NCBI GenBank assembly: GCA_905250075.1
Contig: CAJNOP010000312.1
Location: 1 to 64,000, forward strand
Direction: 5' to 3'
DNA length: 64,000 nucleotides
Source of the DNA: Rotaria sp. Silwood1
Lineage: Eukaryota; Rotifera; Eurotatoria; Philodinida; Philodinidae
Positions within the stretch are counted from its first letter, which is position 1, and every line of letters begins with the position of its first letter. Below, piece after piece: positions 1 to 12,247 of the stretch. The position numbers and the translations under genes were made by a program. Under the pieces are notes generated by a model. It searched no databases. It was not told the DNA's origin and saw only the letters and a program-made list of their open reading frames with translations.

Positions 1-1845
1 GATGTGACATATACAGAATGCGTAGTTCTAGTCTTATCTTTGTTGGTCTGGTTGTTTCTCTTGAGCAAATAAATAATTGCTGTGTTGAAGTTTAATTAAA
101 ACTATAAATACTATCGTCCTGATTACATTACGACGAGATCTTGTATCGAAGCGGTCTAATCTCTATGATTGATCTTGTGGTGTAATTTATTCTTTTACAT
201 CGGTTGATTCCGATGCACTTAAGAAAATAGGCAATTTATATGTAACTGTTCTTATAAAACAAAGATTGTCAATGAATCGTACGTTAAATAGTTACAACAG
301 AATTGGTAATGCGATACGATGGTATTTTAGTATATCTATTGTGATGGTTAAAAGGAAGCTATAAAATCTCCTCAACGAATAAAGCGATTATCTTTTCCTC
401 TTCTATTTTTATCATCGAATAAATGAAGCAAAAATTATCGATTTAAATGTCTATTTCTTTTACGAGAAAAAAAAGATTCAATGATGAGTTTTAACTTCAA
501 ACCTATTCGCTTCTAGTAGAATCTTCTATTAAAAACAATAGACAATTTCTCTTCTTTATAATCCTATCTTTTCAGATAAAATCTTTTGCATTTCTATGTA
601 ATCGTTTTAAACCTAATTCGATTGAATTTTTAAAAACCTCAATGAATACTTATCAAATTTGCATTGCGATTTAGCCATGCATTGACACATTATAATTTCT
701 AACGCATTGTTTTTGAAGAAATAGAGAAAAACAGAGAATCTTCTTCTTTTCTTTCTATTTCTCGCTCGGAATCTCCTGCCATATTTTGACTATCGTCGAA
801 ACGATGATTGTCATACTAACTGTGCTCAATCTCGGGCGGCAAGTTTGCATCAAAACGTTTGCATATTTTCCTCACATTGCGTCTGCAAGTAATTGTAAGA
901 ATAGAAATGTCGAAACAAATTGTGTTTTCGGTCTTATCTCGCTTAACAACGTTCTTATGAAAAATATGTAATCAAATAAATGAATATTCTCGCTTTTGCA
1001 CGAGGAAAACTCTCTTAGTCAAGCGAATGCAAACGTATTCTGATAGAAGAAGAAAAAGAAAAAAATAGACATGAAGAAAAAAATCGAGCGACAAAGAAAA
1101 CGACATGATGCTCATTGTAAAAAGAGCAGCATCAAGATTAAGAGAACGAAGAGACGGGGACAAACATCACCCGTAGAATACAAAGACACACAAGAATATA
1201 CGACCGACTTGCCAGTGAGTTAATTGTGTATTAAAAACTAAGAGAGAAGGAGAGAGAGAAAGAGAGAAAATGTTTCTTTTGTTAACATATAAAAATATGT
1301 CAATTCGTCGAACTAAATTTAATTTGATAAGAAATTTTATATTTTGATCTAACACATTTCGATATTTAATAAATGAAAACAATAAATCCATACTTACATA
1401 TCAAAAAAAAGGAAGATAAGATTAGTTTAAGAAGAGATTAACTCAATTGTAACTGGTACTAGAATAAAAAAGAATAACTAGTTTAAGATACAATGTTCGT
1501 TTTCTTCTTTCGCATCAATAGAAAGAAAATATCTTTTTTTCTTCCAACTAGCTCATGAATGACATCATCTTTGCCTATTTCTTTCGAATTTGTCTCTTCA
1601 CTCCATCCGCTTATCGTTTTTTCAATCAACTTCCTATTGCTAAAAAGAACTTCCGGTTAGATAGTAGTATTTACTCATCTATATAGAGAGAAAGGAAAAA
1701 AAAATTTTTTTTTAAATAAAAAAACCGAGACGAAAAAAATTCTGTAGTCAATTTACTTAGACTATTTATAATGATATTTAACACTATGTTTTTATTATTA
1801 AAATAAAACTAACTGAGAAGTTTTTTTTTTGTTTTTTTCCTTTTC
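1..1845. other. AT-rich upstream region, no gene seen
   Basis: No reading frame here has protein-like composition or a splice structure I can support. The stretch is AT-rich, with purine and pyrimidine runs such as the GAGA tract near 1240-1270. It ends in a long pyrimidine tract leading into the acceptor ahead of the choline transporter, so it probably holds that gene's promoter. Confidence 0.5.
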
Positions 1846-1847
1846 AG
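1820..1847 (+). promoter_or_regulatory. 3' splice acceptor upstream of SLC5A7 start
   Basis: A T-rich tract ends in TTTTCAG at about 1841-1847, 27 bases before the ATG at 1875. It could accept a 5'-UTR intron or a trans-spliced leader; bdelloid rotifers are known to add a spliced leader to mRNAs. The sequence alone does not decide between these. Confidence 0.5.
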
Positions 1848-1874
1848 CTTGAGCAACATCATATAAAAGTAACA

Positions 1875-4800
1875 ATGGTTGTCCACGTTGGTGGCCTTGT
1901 GGCCATTATTTCTTTTTATATACTCATATTACTTGTTGGTATTTGGGCTGGACGAAAACAAAAATCGTCTGAAAAATCTCCTGATACTGAAGAGATCATG
2001 CTAGCAGGAAGAAATATTGGTTTACTCGTGGGAATATTTACAATGACAGCAACATGGGTGGGTGGTGCATATATTAATGGAACAGCTGAACAAGTTTTTT
2101 CTACTGGTCTTCTTGCATGTCAAGCACCATTAGGTTATGCTATTAGCTTAGTTGTTGGTGGTTTATTATTTGCACGACCTATGCGTAATGCTGGATATGT
2201 TACAATGCTTGATCCATTTCAACGTAAATATGGACAAAGAATGGGTGGATTATTATTTATACCAGCACTCTTAGGAGAAGTATTTTGGTCAGCAGCTATT
2301 TTATCAGCATTAGGAGCAACAATTAGTGTTATTTTTACTGATATTTCTATGACAGCATCAATTCTTATTTCAGGTAAGAATTTAGATTGATCTTTACTGT
2401 TTTCTTTTAAAAAGAAAATGATTATTAAGTATGGATTTTGAGAAACTATAAAATAATCTTGAACATTCTTATAGAATTATTTAAAAGAAAATCTAAACAA
2501 ATTAACAAGAATTTATAAATAATCAATTTTATTATTCTAGCGGCTGTGGTTATTGTTTATACTCTTTTCGGTGGCTTGTATTCGGTTGCTTATACAGATG
2601 TTGTTCAACTTGGATTTATATTTATTGGTCTTTGGATTGCTATTCCATTTGCAATAGAACATAAAAGTGTGGGTAGTATTATTTCAACATGGCCTGATTG
2701 GCGTGGTCGTATCGACAAATCTCAAATCGTTGAATGGATGGATAACATGTTTTTACTTATTTTTGGTGGCATTCCATGGCAGGTTAGTCTGTCACATTTC
2801 TTGCATGAAAAAAATTCTATGAATATTTAAGAAAAAAAATGGAATCATAAAGTTTTGTTAGTCACTTGGATCGGTAAAAGAATTAAATTAATACGCCTAG
2901 ACATGAATGAACAAAATCGCATGAATGATTTTATTTTTATAATGTCACGTTTTAATGAAACAAAAATAATTCTTTTTTATCAAAAGAATAAATTGTCATG
3001 AAGAAGATTTTATATTTAATTATAAGAGTTAGGTCGTACAATTAGTTATATCAACAGGAGAAGTCGATATGAACTATGATAATATTGTATTTTGAATGAT
3101 AATTTTTTTTTTTTTTATTTCATTTATAGGTCTACTTTCAACGCGTTCTCTCAGCTAAATCAGCCAAGAAGGCTATGTATCTCTCTTTTTGCGCTGCTGT
3201 TGGTTGTGTACTGTTGGCTATGCCACCTGTGCTTATTGGAGCTATTGCTAAGTCAACTAGTTTGTATCAAATTGATATCAATATAACATCTATTTTGATG
3301 TTTTCTTAATTGTTTTAGATTGGAATATGACAGATTATGATATAAAGAAGGATATCACATCACCTGAAGCAACGAAATTAATTTTACCATTAGTACTTCT
3401 ACATTTGTGTCCAAAATTTGTTGCATTTATCGGATTAGGTGCCGTTTCTGCTGCTGTCATGTCTAGTGCCGATTCGAGTGTACTTAGTGCAAGTTCAATG
3501 TTTGCTCGCAATGTCTGGAAACTTGTTCTTCGTAATCAAGTACGTAATAATTGATTAATGAAGAGGAGTAAACATCGATGATTAAACTACAAACTGATTG
3601 ATGTATATTTCGTTCTGTATAAAACGAAACACTAAACGATTAGATTTGTTTTTAATCAAGAATACACGTTTTCTATGATCTCTTGGAACTTCAAATATTG
3701 ATTTCTTTGGTTTCGGTGATTACTAGAAACCATTTTTTCTTCAGAGAGTAGCTAATTGATATTCCTTTACAAATAATTTTTGATTACTTTAATCTAGATA
3801 TGAGCGAGCCGAGAGCTCAGTCAGAACTAATAAAATCTATTGATCGAAGTCGAAAGTAAGACAACTGATCTTGCTCATATTTAACTGATCACTTAATAAT
3901 GAAGATATCAGCCACTAAATGAGTATCAGCAGCGGAGTAACCTATTTCAAACTTATAAACAGTAGTAAAGAATTATTTCAAGTTCTCATGTGACAAAAAC
4001 TTTGCAAAATCTGACATTGCACCTAAATCTCTTTTTTGATCAGGATCAAAACAGGTGTCTATCATTTCAATACTCGTCAAGATAAATCAGCTAAACTTTC
4101 TTTCCTATGACAAGTGAGCGTAGAAAACATGAACGTTCTCTATCTCTTTCACTTCATTCGTTATAACACATTTTCATGCATTAGAAATAAATTAGAAATA
4201 GTTATGAATAATAAAACATTAGAGCTCTAAAAGAATGATGTTAAATCATTTCAAAGAAGCAACTTTCGGTATACATTATGATAATATTTTCATGTAAATA
4301 GGCATCCGAACGCGAAGTTCTATTAGTAATGCGTCTGGGAATATTTCTTGTTGGAGCTGGCGCTGCTGGTATTGGTATTCTTGTCTCTTCGATCTATGTT
4401 CTGTGGTATTTATGTTCGGATCTTGTTTATGTCATACTTTTTCCACAATTACTTTGTGTTGTTTATGTTCCGCATACAAATACATATGGTTCATTGTCTG
4501 CCTACATTATCGGTTTTGTCTTTCGTATACTTATTGGTGAACCCTCATTAAGTATTCCGCCATTGATTCATTTCGGTCCATATGTTCCACCAAAAACGTT
4601 ATGTATGCTTATTAGTTTAACCACAACATTAATTGTTTCACTAATAGCAAAAATGTTTTTTGAAAAACGTATCTTACCACCACAATTGGATATTCTCCAT
4701 TGTCTTGTTAATATACCAAATGAAGTTTTACCATTAAAAGAAAGTACAACAACTGATGAATTACAACAACAATATCGTATTGTTAAACCAAATTTAACAA

Positions 4801-4895
4801 CAATAGGACAACAATATCTTACTGAACCAACGATGATGATCAATAGTTCATATTCACCAAGTCAAGATACATTAAATACTTATGCAAATTCATGA
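1875..4895 (+). CDS. SLC5A7: High-affinity choline transporter (SLC5A7/CHT1)
   Basis: Sodium- and chloride-coupled choline uptake transporter of the SSS/SLC5 family; in cholinergic neurons it supplies choline for acetylcholine synthesis at the plasma membrane. Five phase-consistent exons: 1875-2373, 2541-2782, 3130-3259, 3319-3539, 4302-4895, giving about 561 residues (human CHT1 has 580). Family signatures seen: [24 protein letters not shown], split here as [16 protein letters not shown] then [61 protein letters not shown]; and [24 protein letters not shown]. The N-terminus [24 protein letters not shown], written here as MVVHVGGL then [16 protein letters not shown], starts at the family's usual position, which supports the chosen ATG. 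The C-terminal tail is diverged. The last intron, 3540-4301, is unusually long. Identity is very secure; transport activity is inferred. Confidence 0.96.
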
Positions 4896-4904
4896 ACATA
4901 TCAA

Positions 4905-4910
4905 AATAAA
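4905..4910 (+). terminator. Polyadenylation signal of SLC5A7
   Basis: An AATAAA lies about 10 bases after the choline transporter stop and overlaps a second AATAAA-like repeat. It is the first canonical signal downstream. Confidence 0.6.
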
Positions 4911-5470
4911 TAAATACGTGTATGTATGAATATAGTTTTAACCCTTCCGGTGAATGTTGTTCTTGTTGTTTTTCCTTGCATACCTATACATATCATTGAT
5001 TTGATCATATTTTATTTGAATTATTTGTCATGGTAAACGAAAAACAAACGTTGTGGAGGTGCTTTATATTTTTATGTTGTTTTCTTTTTTCTTCTTTTCT
5101 TTTTTTTTTGTCAGTAGTCAGATTAATCAAAATCAAGAACATACATATCATACAATAATCAATTTTTTTATCGATCTACTTATCGCCTTGTGATCAAAAA
5201 AAAACAAGAGAAAACATATCAATTTGCCTTCCACATAAGAATAATTCATAATTCGTAGAATATAAAATACCAATCATTATTATTACTGTTGTTGTTATTG
5301 TTGATGTTGTTTGGTGTTGTATCTTTTAGTATGAACAAAATAAAAATATTTCGTTGTTCTCACCTTGCAATCAAATCTGTTTACTGATCGCATTTTCATA
5401 TGTTACAAAAATAGATCATTTTTTTTATCATCAGTTTAAATACAAATACATATATATATTGATTCGATGT
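4911..5470. other. Convergent intergenic region
   Basis: Between two genes that end toward each other. Only T-rich and AT-rich low-complexity DNA is seen, consistent with two 3' UTRs. Confidence 0.5.
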
Positions 5471-8353
5471 TTAAGCATCTAAACCAAGTGTTGTTGTTGA
5501 ATCAATATTAGGCATTGGACCATCATGATGATTTAGCATCCAGTCATAGATTTTATATGATAGTCGTAAGCCATCTTTGGAACCTTGCCGATCGAGTAAA
5601 GTTTTAAGTAATGATTGTTTTGGCTCATCAATATATTTTGCTATCCATCTACAAGAAAACATATATTAGATATAGTGTATAAATTTGATTAAACAAAACT
5701 ATTCACCTTAATACTTCTGTTTCAGATCGACCAAAATCACTTTTATACCACAGAAATAATTTTGATAAACGAACTTCAGCATTTTCAAGTATAATATCAA
5801 CTTCAGCATTGCAAAAAGATGTTGTTGCCATATTTAAAGCTTTTTCAAGATTTGTTGATGAATATATTGCAATTTGCGGACATGAACGTGCACCACAATT
5901 AAGTGCAAAATGAATACGTGGGTCACAACGACGCATTGAATACCGCACACGAGGATCATTGAATGTAAAATGCCGTTGAGTACAATTTGAGTGAGGTTTA
6001 TTACCTGAGAGAAATAGTTAAACTCACAGAAAAAAAAGACAAATCAATCAAACCTCGTAAAATGCCATGTTCTATGTCATCTAAGGAATAAAAATATGAT
6101 CCAACTTTATATGATGTTGTCTTCCAAAATTGATTTAAATCGAGAACCGATTTAGGTAAATCATTTAACGAAGCTAATCCATGAATTGTCAATATATTAT
6201 AAAGATCTTAAATGAAGAAATTTTATTATTGTTTTTTTTCTTTAAGTATAATTATTGTATATAATCCTTACTAATGAAAAATGTTTTACGTTCATTTTCT
6301 GTGACATTTTCAAGGCTAATTGTTGTCAAACGATTGCCCATTTCACATAAATCATTATAGACATTACTTGCACGCAAACGACAATAGTTAACTAAACGAC
6401 CGGATGGATCAATAAACGTCGCTTTTAAACTAACATTACAAAAAAGAAAACAACAAACGTATTAAAGAGAATTTTTTTAAATGTTTTTACTTTAACATTT
6501 TCTTTTGTAATTCAATTGAAATTTGTACCGCATTATAACCATTCTTAGATTTTGGTTCATTTTCATCATTACCTAGTATTGTTGATGATGGTGTTTTTTC
6601 TGTCGCTAAATGTTCTAATGGTGGCCAATTAAGTATATTGAGTAAACGAGAATTTTCGATTTCATCACTTTTAACAATAATATTATTATTACTATTATTA
6701 TTATTATTATTATTGTTTTCGGATGTTAATGAAGGTTGTATTCCATTAATTACTTTGACTCGATCTATGATGGAGTGTAAGAAAACAGAGATGACATTAA
6801 CAAGAAAAATAAATTTATCGTATTTTTATTCCCAAAGTGTATATTTCTGTTTGTTGTTTTCATATGTTGATGTCCATCTGGTAAAATTCACATTTGTATA
6901 ATGTGATATGATAGAAACGTTTTAATCATCAATATGGTTCTTTTTGACAAGATTAGAGAATTGCTACTATTACGCTTGGCACTGATCGAATAAACATGAA
7001 ATAATTATCGTAATAGAATGCGAAAAAGAAAATAGGATCAAAAATAGAGTCTTGCACCGAGTGATGTCTTTTTTTAGTTGATCTTCATTCAAACAGTAGA
7101 CAAAAACACCTTCTTGATTAATTTCCGTTACATTTGCGTGTTTGTTCTAATATGGCAAAGACAGATGTGTCGTACTGATGATACAATATGTGTAGACGCA
7201 TGATATGAATAATTATGTTTCACAGCTCTTCCTTTGTCTCTTTTGCTTTCATAGTGCATGTATTTTACATTAACAGAAAAAAGAATTCCTTTCATCTAAT
7301 TATTCAACACGGTGATGCATCAGAAGGTGGTAGATGAATACTTGAGGAGAAAATGAGTGATGATGATGATGATGATGATGACGTTTGCATTTGTAAGCTT
7401 GAATCGCCATTCATATGACAAAGATCTCTATTGTTTCATTTATGTAATAACAAAAGAAAAGGTAAAAAGAAAAAAACCTTTTGTGAATGTTTCACAATGA
7501 ATAATAAACGAACCTATATATATATATATGTATTGATTCATTAGTATGTTATATTTTTATTATCGATTTTTTCTATTGATGTCGGAACACATATGAAATA
7601 ATGGTGACTGATTGATCAACAAACGACCTTTTCTATAGAATCTCACATGCGAACAAAACAACGGAAAATTCACATATAAAGAAAAATTCTATGTTGAAAT
7701 AAATCAAAAAGAGGAAAAATCGCAATCAAGCATTTGACAGATCATTCATTCTCCAATACGAGGCGTTTGACTGGTTTTTCGAAAGACAAATGCATGTTTA
7801 TATATATTTATATATATATACATACAAGTATTCATTGAGGAAGTCATTATTTTACTGTACACGTTTACAATAAGGCCGGAACTATTATTGTTTCCTGACA
7901 GGCAATATAGACAATATAAAGGCAAGAGAAACAATATCAATATGTCGCATATGGACACATAGATTCTTCATATAACATTAATATAGAGAAGCAATAAAAT
8001 GTTAGTTGTAAAATTGATCTAAGATGATAATCGAGTGAATATAACTCGCTTGGCTTATTATGTTAGATAAAACGAAGCAAAACAAACAAAACAAGAGAAA
8101 TAATCTTTTATGCAGTATTCTGCGAATAAATATATTTAATGCTTGTATACGGGAGTTATCAGAAACAACGATTATATACTTGAAATAATAAGAAAAATAA
8201 TAAGAATAATCAACTGATTCAGTTGACGAAGATCATGTTTCGCTATTTATAGTATTGCTTGTCATGATGAATTTTTCTCAGCAATATTCTTAGATCAATC
8301 AAATTGTACTTACAAAAAGGTCTTGAACTGTTCGATCGACTATACCGAGACAT
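5471..8353 (-). CDS. DUF547 domain protein
   Basis: Function unknown; DUF547 is a conserved domain found in plants, bacteria and animals. Exons on the minus strand: 8353-8314 (tentative first exon), about 6776-6491, 6429-6272, 6206-6054, 6004-5707, 5648-5471. All junction phases agree. DUF547 signatures: KTFFINLYNILTIHGL, YSLDDIEHGILRGN, then DPRIHFALNCGARSCP and a C-terminal WIAKYI...YDWMLN. The second exon holds a low-complexity Asn run (AAT repeats, plus strand about 6686-6716). The first exon is joined by a perfect GTAAGT donor at 8313 across a 1.5 kb intron. Its only ATG in frame is at 8353, and no upstream domain such as DEP or a leucine zipper is seen. The DUF547 core is secure; the 5' end is not. 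Confidence 0.85.
6780..8313 (-). other. Long first intron of the DUF547 gene
   Basis: About 1.5 kb with no coding signal. It includes an ATG/GAT microsatellite near 7358-7381 and short AT runs near 7516-7530 and 7801-7822. Confidence 0.4.
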
Positions 8354-9074
8354 GATTTGAAATAATTTGTTTCTATATTGATTCAATTTTCGTGGTGTTA
8401 TTGTTGTTGTTGTTATCAATAGGTGAGCATCAATATGTTGTATAGAAATGTCAATTGGTCTGAGTGTGCTCCACTCACTCAAAACCGTTTAAACGGTACC
8501 CGAGTATTGCGTAGAAAGAGAGAAAGAACTTCTCTCTCGCTCTCTTTCTTCTAGAGAGAAAATCCAATGACAGTATTTCTTCTTGTTCTTTTTTTCTATG
8601 TCTGTCTCTCGCTCTTTTTCTTGTGCTTTATGATGCTGATCATCATCACCTTTTCTTCTTTGCCTTTTGCTTCACTATTCTTGACTGCAACGAATAATGT
8701 TTCTCTGAGTATGCCGATAGATGATAGATAGACAGAAAAATGAGTACACTATACAATCGAATAAGTTCTAAGATGGAAGTATATAGAAGAACGGAGAGAA
8801 GAGAACTACACATTGATCAGAGATCTGGTGTGAAAGAAAAACGAAGAGCCGAAATGAATGTCAATCAAATCAATTTCAGTTCTATATTATTTATTGTCTC
8901 AACTCATCATCAGTAGCATCATTAATATGTGTATTATTATTATTTTTATTATTATAACAAATAAATTTACACGTAAATAAGAATAATAGTTTAAAGATAA
9001 GATAATAAAATCCATTTTAAAAGTTTTATATGAGTTCACCGGTGAACACATGTTAAAGTCACATGATGTTAGTA
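8354..9074. other. Intergenic region
   Basis: AT-rich DNA with pyrimidine-rich CTCT runs near 8530-8620. No gene, RNA or repeat element could be supported. Confidence 0.4.
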
Positions 9075-11003
9075 TTACACAGGTAATGGAGTTTGTCGTT
9101 CAGGAAAATCAATTACAACATCCATATCAGGTGTACAACTAAAATTTAAAAACGAAAAAGATAAGAGAAAGATTATTTAAAATAAGCAAATAATATTTTG
9201 GAATAATTAATATGATTATCATCGATGTTAGAGAGAGAAATAGATATCTTATCAATAGTTATTTATTTCAGTTAGTTTTGTAATAATAAACTTCTTCTCG
9301 AAAAATTATCAAAGGGATAGAACCTTAATTTTCTTTTCAATAATTAATAATTAAATATCTTAGTTTCAAAGGAAACAAAATTTCAATGCCAGAAGAATAA
9401 TTTCTCTCTCTGTTTAATAAAACAGAAGTTTCAGACATTGTATTCTATTCATAAAAATAATGCTTATTCCGAAAAGAGAAAAGTCTGGTTTTTCATTGAT
9501 CTGAGAAAACAGATGCAATCTAAGAATTTGCAACATACATTGGCATTGAATCTTGTCGAAAAACATGTGGAAATAAAGTACGAGAATCGAATGCTCGACT
9601 TTTTTCACGTTTTAATTTTGCATTTAGTTTTCGCATGTGTTCACATTCTATTTCTAATAAACGAAGTTTTTCTTCTTGAATAGCAATTTCCTAAAAGAAA
9701 TCTATTAATAATAGTTTTAAAAAATAACTTGATTTCTACTTCTTTCATTCGATCATTGTCGAGTGCAACAAGTAAATAAGACATATGCATATCGGAAAAA
9801 GCTGCCTACATAAATAGAACAAAAGAAAAATTTAATTGATATCACTTTCTGATTTATAAACCGTTGCTTGTTCTTCTTTTAATTGTGCTACAGTTAGACG
9901 AAGATTTTCTAAATGTTGTTCTTGTTGCTTTTCAAGGATACGATTTAATTCATCAACTTCTTCCTATTATAAAAAAGAAAATCGATTCTTTTGCTTCCGT
10001 TTTTGAAAATAAAACCTTCACATACTGAACTAAAAAGTTTTGTTTCATCGATTTCTTGAAGTAATTTTTGCAGTGTTTGTTCTTTTTCAGGATACTCACT
10101 ATCCTAAAACAATCAAGAAGAAACAAATTAATTTATTCATGTAATTCTTTTACTTTATATGTTTTTAATTGTTTAAGAAATTGTTGACAATCACCTAATT
10201 GATTTTCAAGAGATAAAATTTGATTCTCATACACTAATGGTAGAAAAAAAGAACAAATATATTTGAAATAATTTATTTTTAACGAAATGTTTTTTTTTTA
10301 CTTTCAACTTCATTAGCAAGTGTCTGTCGTTCTTGATCAATAGTATCAAGTAATTCTTGTTTTTCTTCGTTTTGTTTCGTTTCAACAAGTGAAATAGTTT
10401 TCTACAAAGAAAAAAAAAGTTTTCTTTTTTTTTGTTGAAATAGGAAACACTTTTTTCTTAAATACTTGATATTGATCAAACCGACGTAAATTAACTGCCA
10501 CTGTATCGTGAGCTGAATGTTCTACATGAGAAATAGTTTCACGTAATTTAGCATTATTCACTTTTAAATCATTTTCACGTTGAATAAATGATTGTATACG
10601 TGTACGATACACTACAAATATAGGTCATTTTTTTTTGATTTTTTTTCTGGATATAGTTACTATGCAATTGTAATGTTAACCATTGAATTTTGGCTGGATT
10701 CTCAGGTGCAAAACGTTCAGGTGTGGACTCTTTTCGTAAATGTCGACATCGTCCTGAGCATTTTCTTTCATCGTGTAAAGCTAAACATAAAAAATATTGC
10801 TTGTTTTTATTGCGCAAATAGATGAAAAACTTACGAGGAAGACCTGCAGCAGCTGTAGTTGTTGTTGTTGTTCCAGCTGATTTAGGTGGTCGTCGTTGTC
10901 TCATCCATGGTGAATAATCAATAACTGCAGTTGATATTTGACTATGGAATGAATGTAGAGCTGAACCACCAGATGGTTGTCTACTTAATGTACTTGAATA
11001 CAT
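9075..11003 (-). CDS. Coiled-coil protein, downstream gene of a close pair
   Basis: Not recognised. Exons: 11003-10835, 10780-10661, 10611-10466, 10401-10302, 10233-10154, 10103-10026, 9963-9862, 9805-9740, 9690-9582, then a terminal exon starting near 9138. After a Ser/Thr/Ala-rich head with the segment IDYSPWMRQRRPPKS, almost the whole protein (about residues 100-340) is heptad-rich and Gln/Glu/Lys-rich, so a long coiled coil is expected. The last junction is unclear. The simple phase-consistent reading ends after eight residues at 9112. The other frame of that exon is open for 20 residues (ending PERQTPLPV at 9075) but does not fit the phase of the previous exon. The ATG follows a TTTTCAG acceptor directly. 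The style suggests a cytoskeletal or ciliary protein, but that is a guess. Confidence 0.7.
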
Positions 11004-11028
11004 CTGAAAACGAAAGAAAAAGTTCACA

Positions 11029-11034
11029 TTTATT
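11029..11034 (-). terminator. AATAAA between paired genes
   Basis: Read on the minus strand, AATAAA sits about 65 bases after the upstream gene's stop and about 25 bases before the TTTTCAG that touches the next ATG. This is the order expected for 3'-end formation of one cistron followed by trans-splicing of the next. Confidence 0.5.
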
Positions 11035-11098
11035 TATGTAGTTTGTATCAGACATTAGATAAATTAAGAAAACATTCAACAAAGGCACCGAACGATAT

Positions 11099-12247
11099 TC
11101 ATTTTATAAAGTAATCACACTTCAGTATTGGACAATCACTACGTATATCCATTGGTGAATAATCATAGTAAAGTGTATAGGTTGGAAATGATTGTTTATG
11201 TGTACCATCCCTGTAGGCACCTGTCAATCGACATTCTTCAAGTGAACGCATTGGATCAAGAAGACCATGACGTGAACGAACTTTTTCACGAAATATGCTA
11301 ATTGATCGTGTTGCAAGATCTGTTTCATCAATCACCATTTTGGATAGAGCATAAATACTCATATGATCAGGTACAGTAAGACGAATATGACCCGGATAAG
11401 CATGGTATGAATCAAATGTGATAAGACGAAGATGAAGTGTAACATATCTATATATGAATATTAAAAATAATTAAGTTAATTAAATATCAGTGATATTACT
11501 TGGGATGACTCAATTGTAAAGGTTCATTAAATGGCCGTTTCAATTCTTTTGGTAGTTTCTTTTCAAGAACAATCTCTTTTGATGGTGGAACAGTCAACGG
11601 TACTATGTGTCGTAAAATACCAGTACTAAATTCTTCATCTAAGATAGCTCGATAATCAATGAAACCTTCATTTTCAAATAGTTTCATTAAAATAAACAAG
11701 TCTTCACGTGATATTATAGGTAAACGATCTTTGATAACTATGATCATAAATAAAATTAAAACGAATAAATTTGATTAGAAAATGATTTAATTTTAGTTTT
11801 TTTTTACCAAGTCGAAATTGTTCATATGACAAACGACCTGAATCAAGTTTGTCTAATAGTTGACAAACACCAAGTAAAAGTTTTTTGTGATTTGTTAATA
11901 ATGAATTGATACGTTCACAAGCAACATTCAATTTTTCAGGTGAAGCAAAGATATTTTTAGTTGCTTTTGTCAAACGTTCCTATACAAACAATGTCAATTG
12001 ATACAATTCTTGATCAGACAAAATCAATATTTACAAGTTCTTTTTCACGACCAGCTTTGCCTTTCTTTTTCTTCTTCTTTTTCTTGTCTTCTATTTCATC
12101 AGCTTGTCCCTGTAAAAGAGACTGAACTAATGATGTTGTTGTCGGTTGTTCAGTTTTTGTTGCTTCATCAGCTGATACTGGGTGAGGTGCTGCAGAAGTA
12201 AATTCATTAATTTTGGTTTGTCGTTGTTCTTCAGCAGTGTCTTCCAT
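11099..12247 (-). CDS. Protein with EF-hand-like and ubiquitin-like regions
   Basis: Not recognised. Four exons, 12247-12035, 11979-11808, 11737-11500 and 11447-11099, give about 323 residues. The head is acidic/Thr-rich and is followed by a Lys run (DEIEDKKKKKKKK). Residues of about 72-155 are helical and resemble a degenerate EF-hand pair (LDKLDSGRLSYEQFRL, then LMKLFENEGFIDYRAILDE) without full calcium loops. From about residue 208, strands and a helix (LHLRLITF, HIRLTVPDHMSIYALSKMV, LSI-type strand, LDPMRSLEECRL) look like a ubiquitin-like or Ras-binding-type fold. The reading stops at 11099 with CPILKCDYFIK. Possible GT donors near 11120 cannot be joined in frame to the ATG exon at 11003, so I treat the next ORF as a separate gene. 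Confidence 0.72.
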
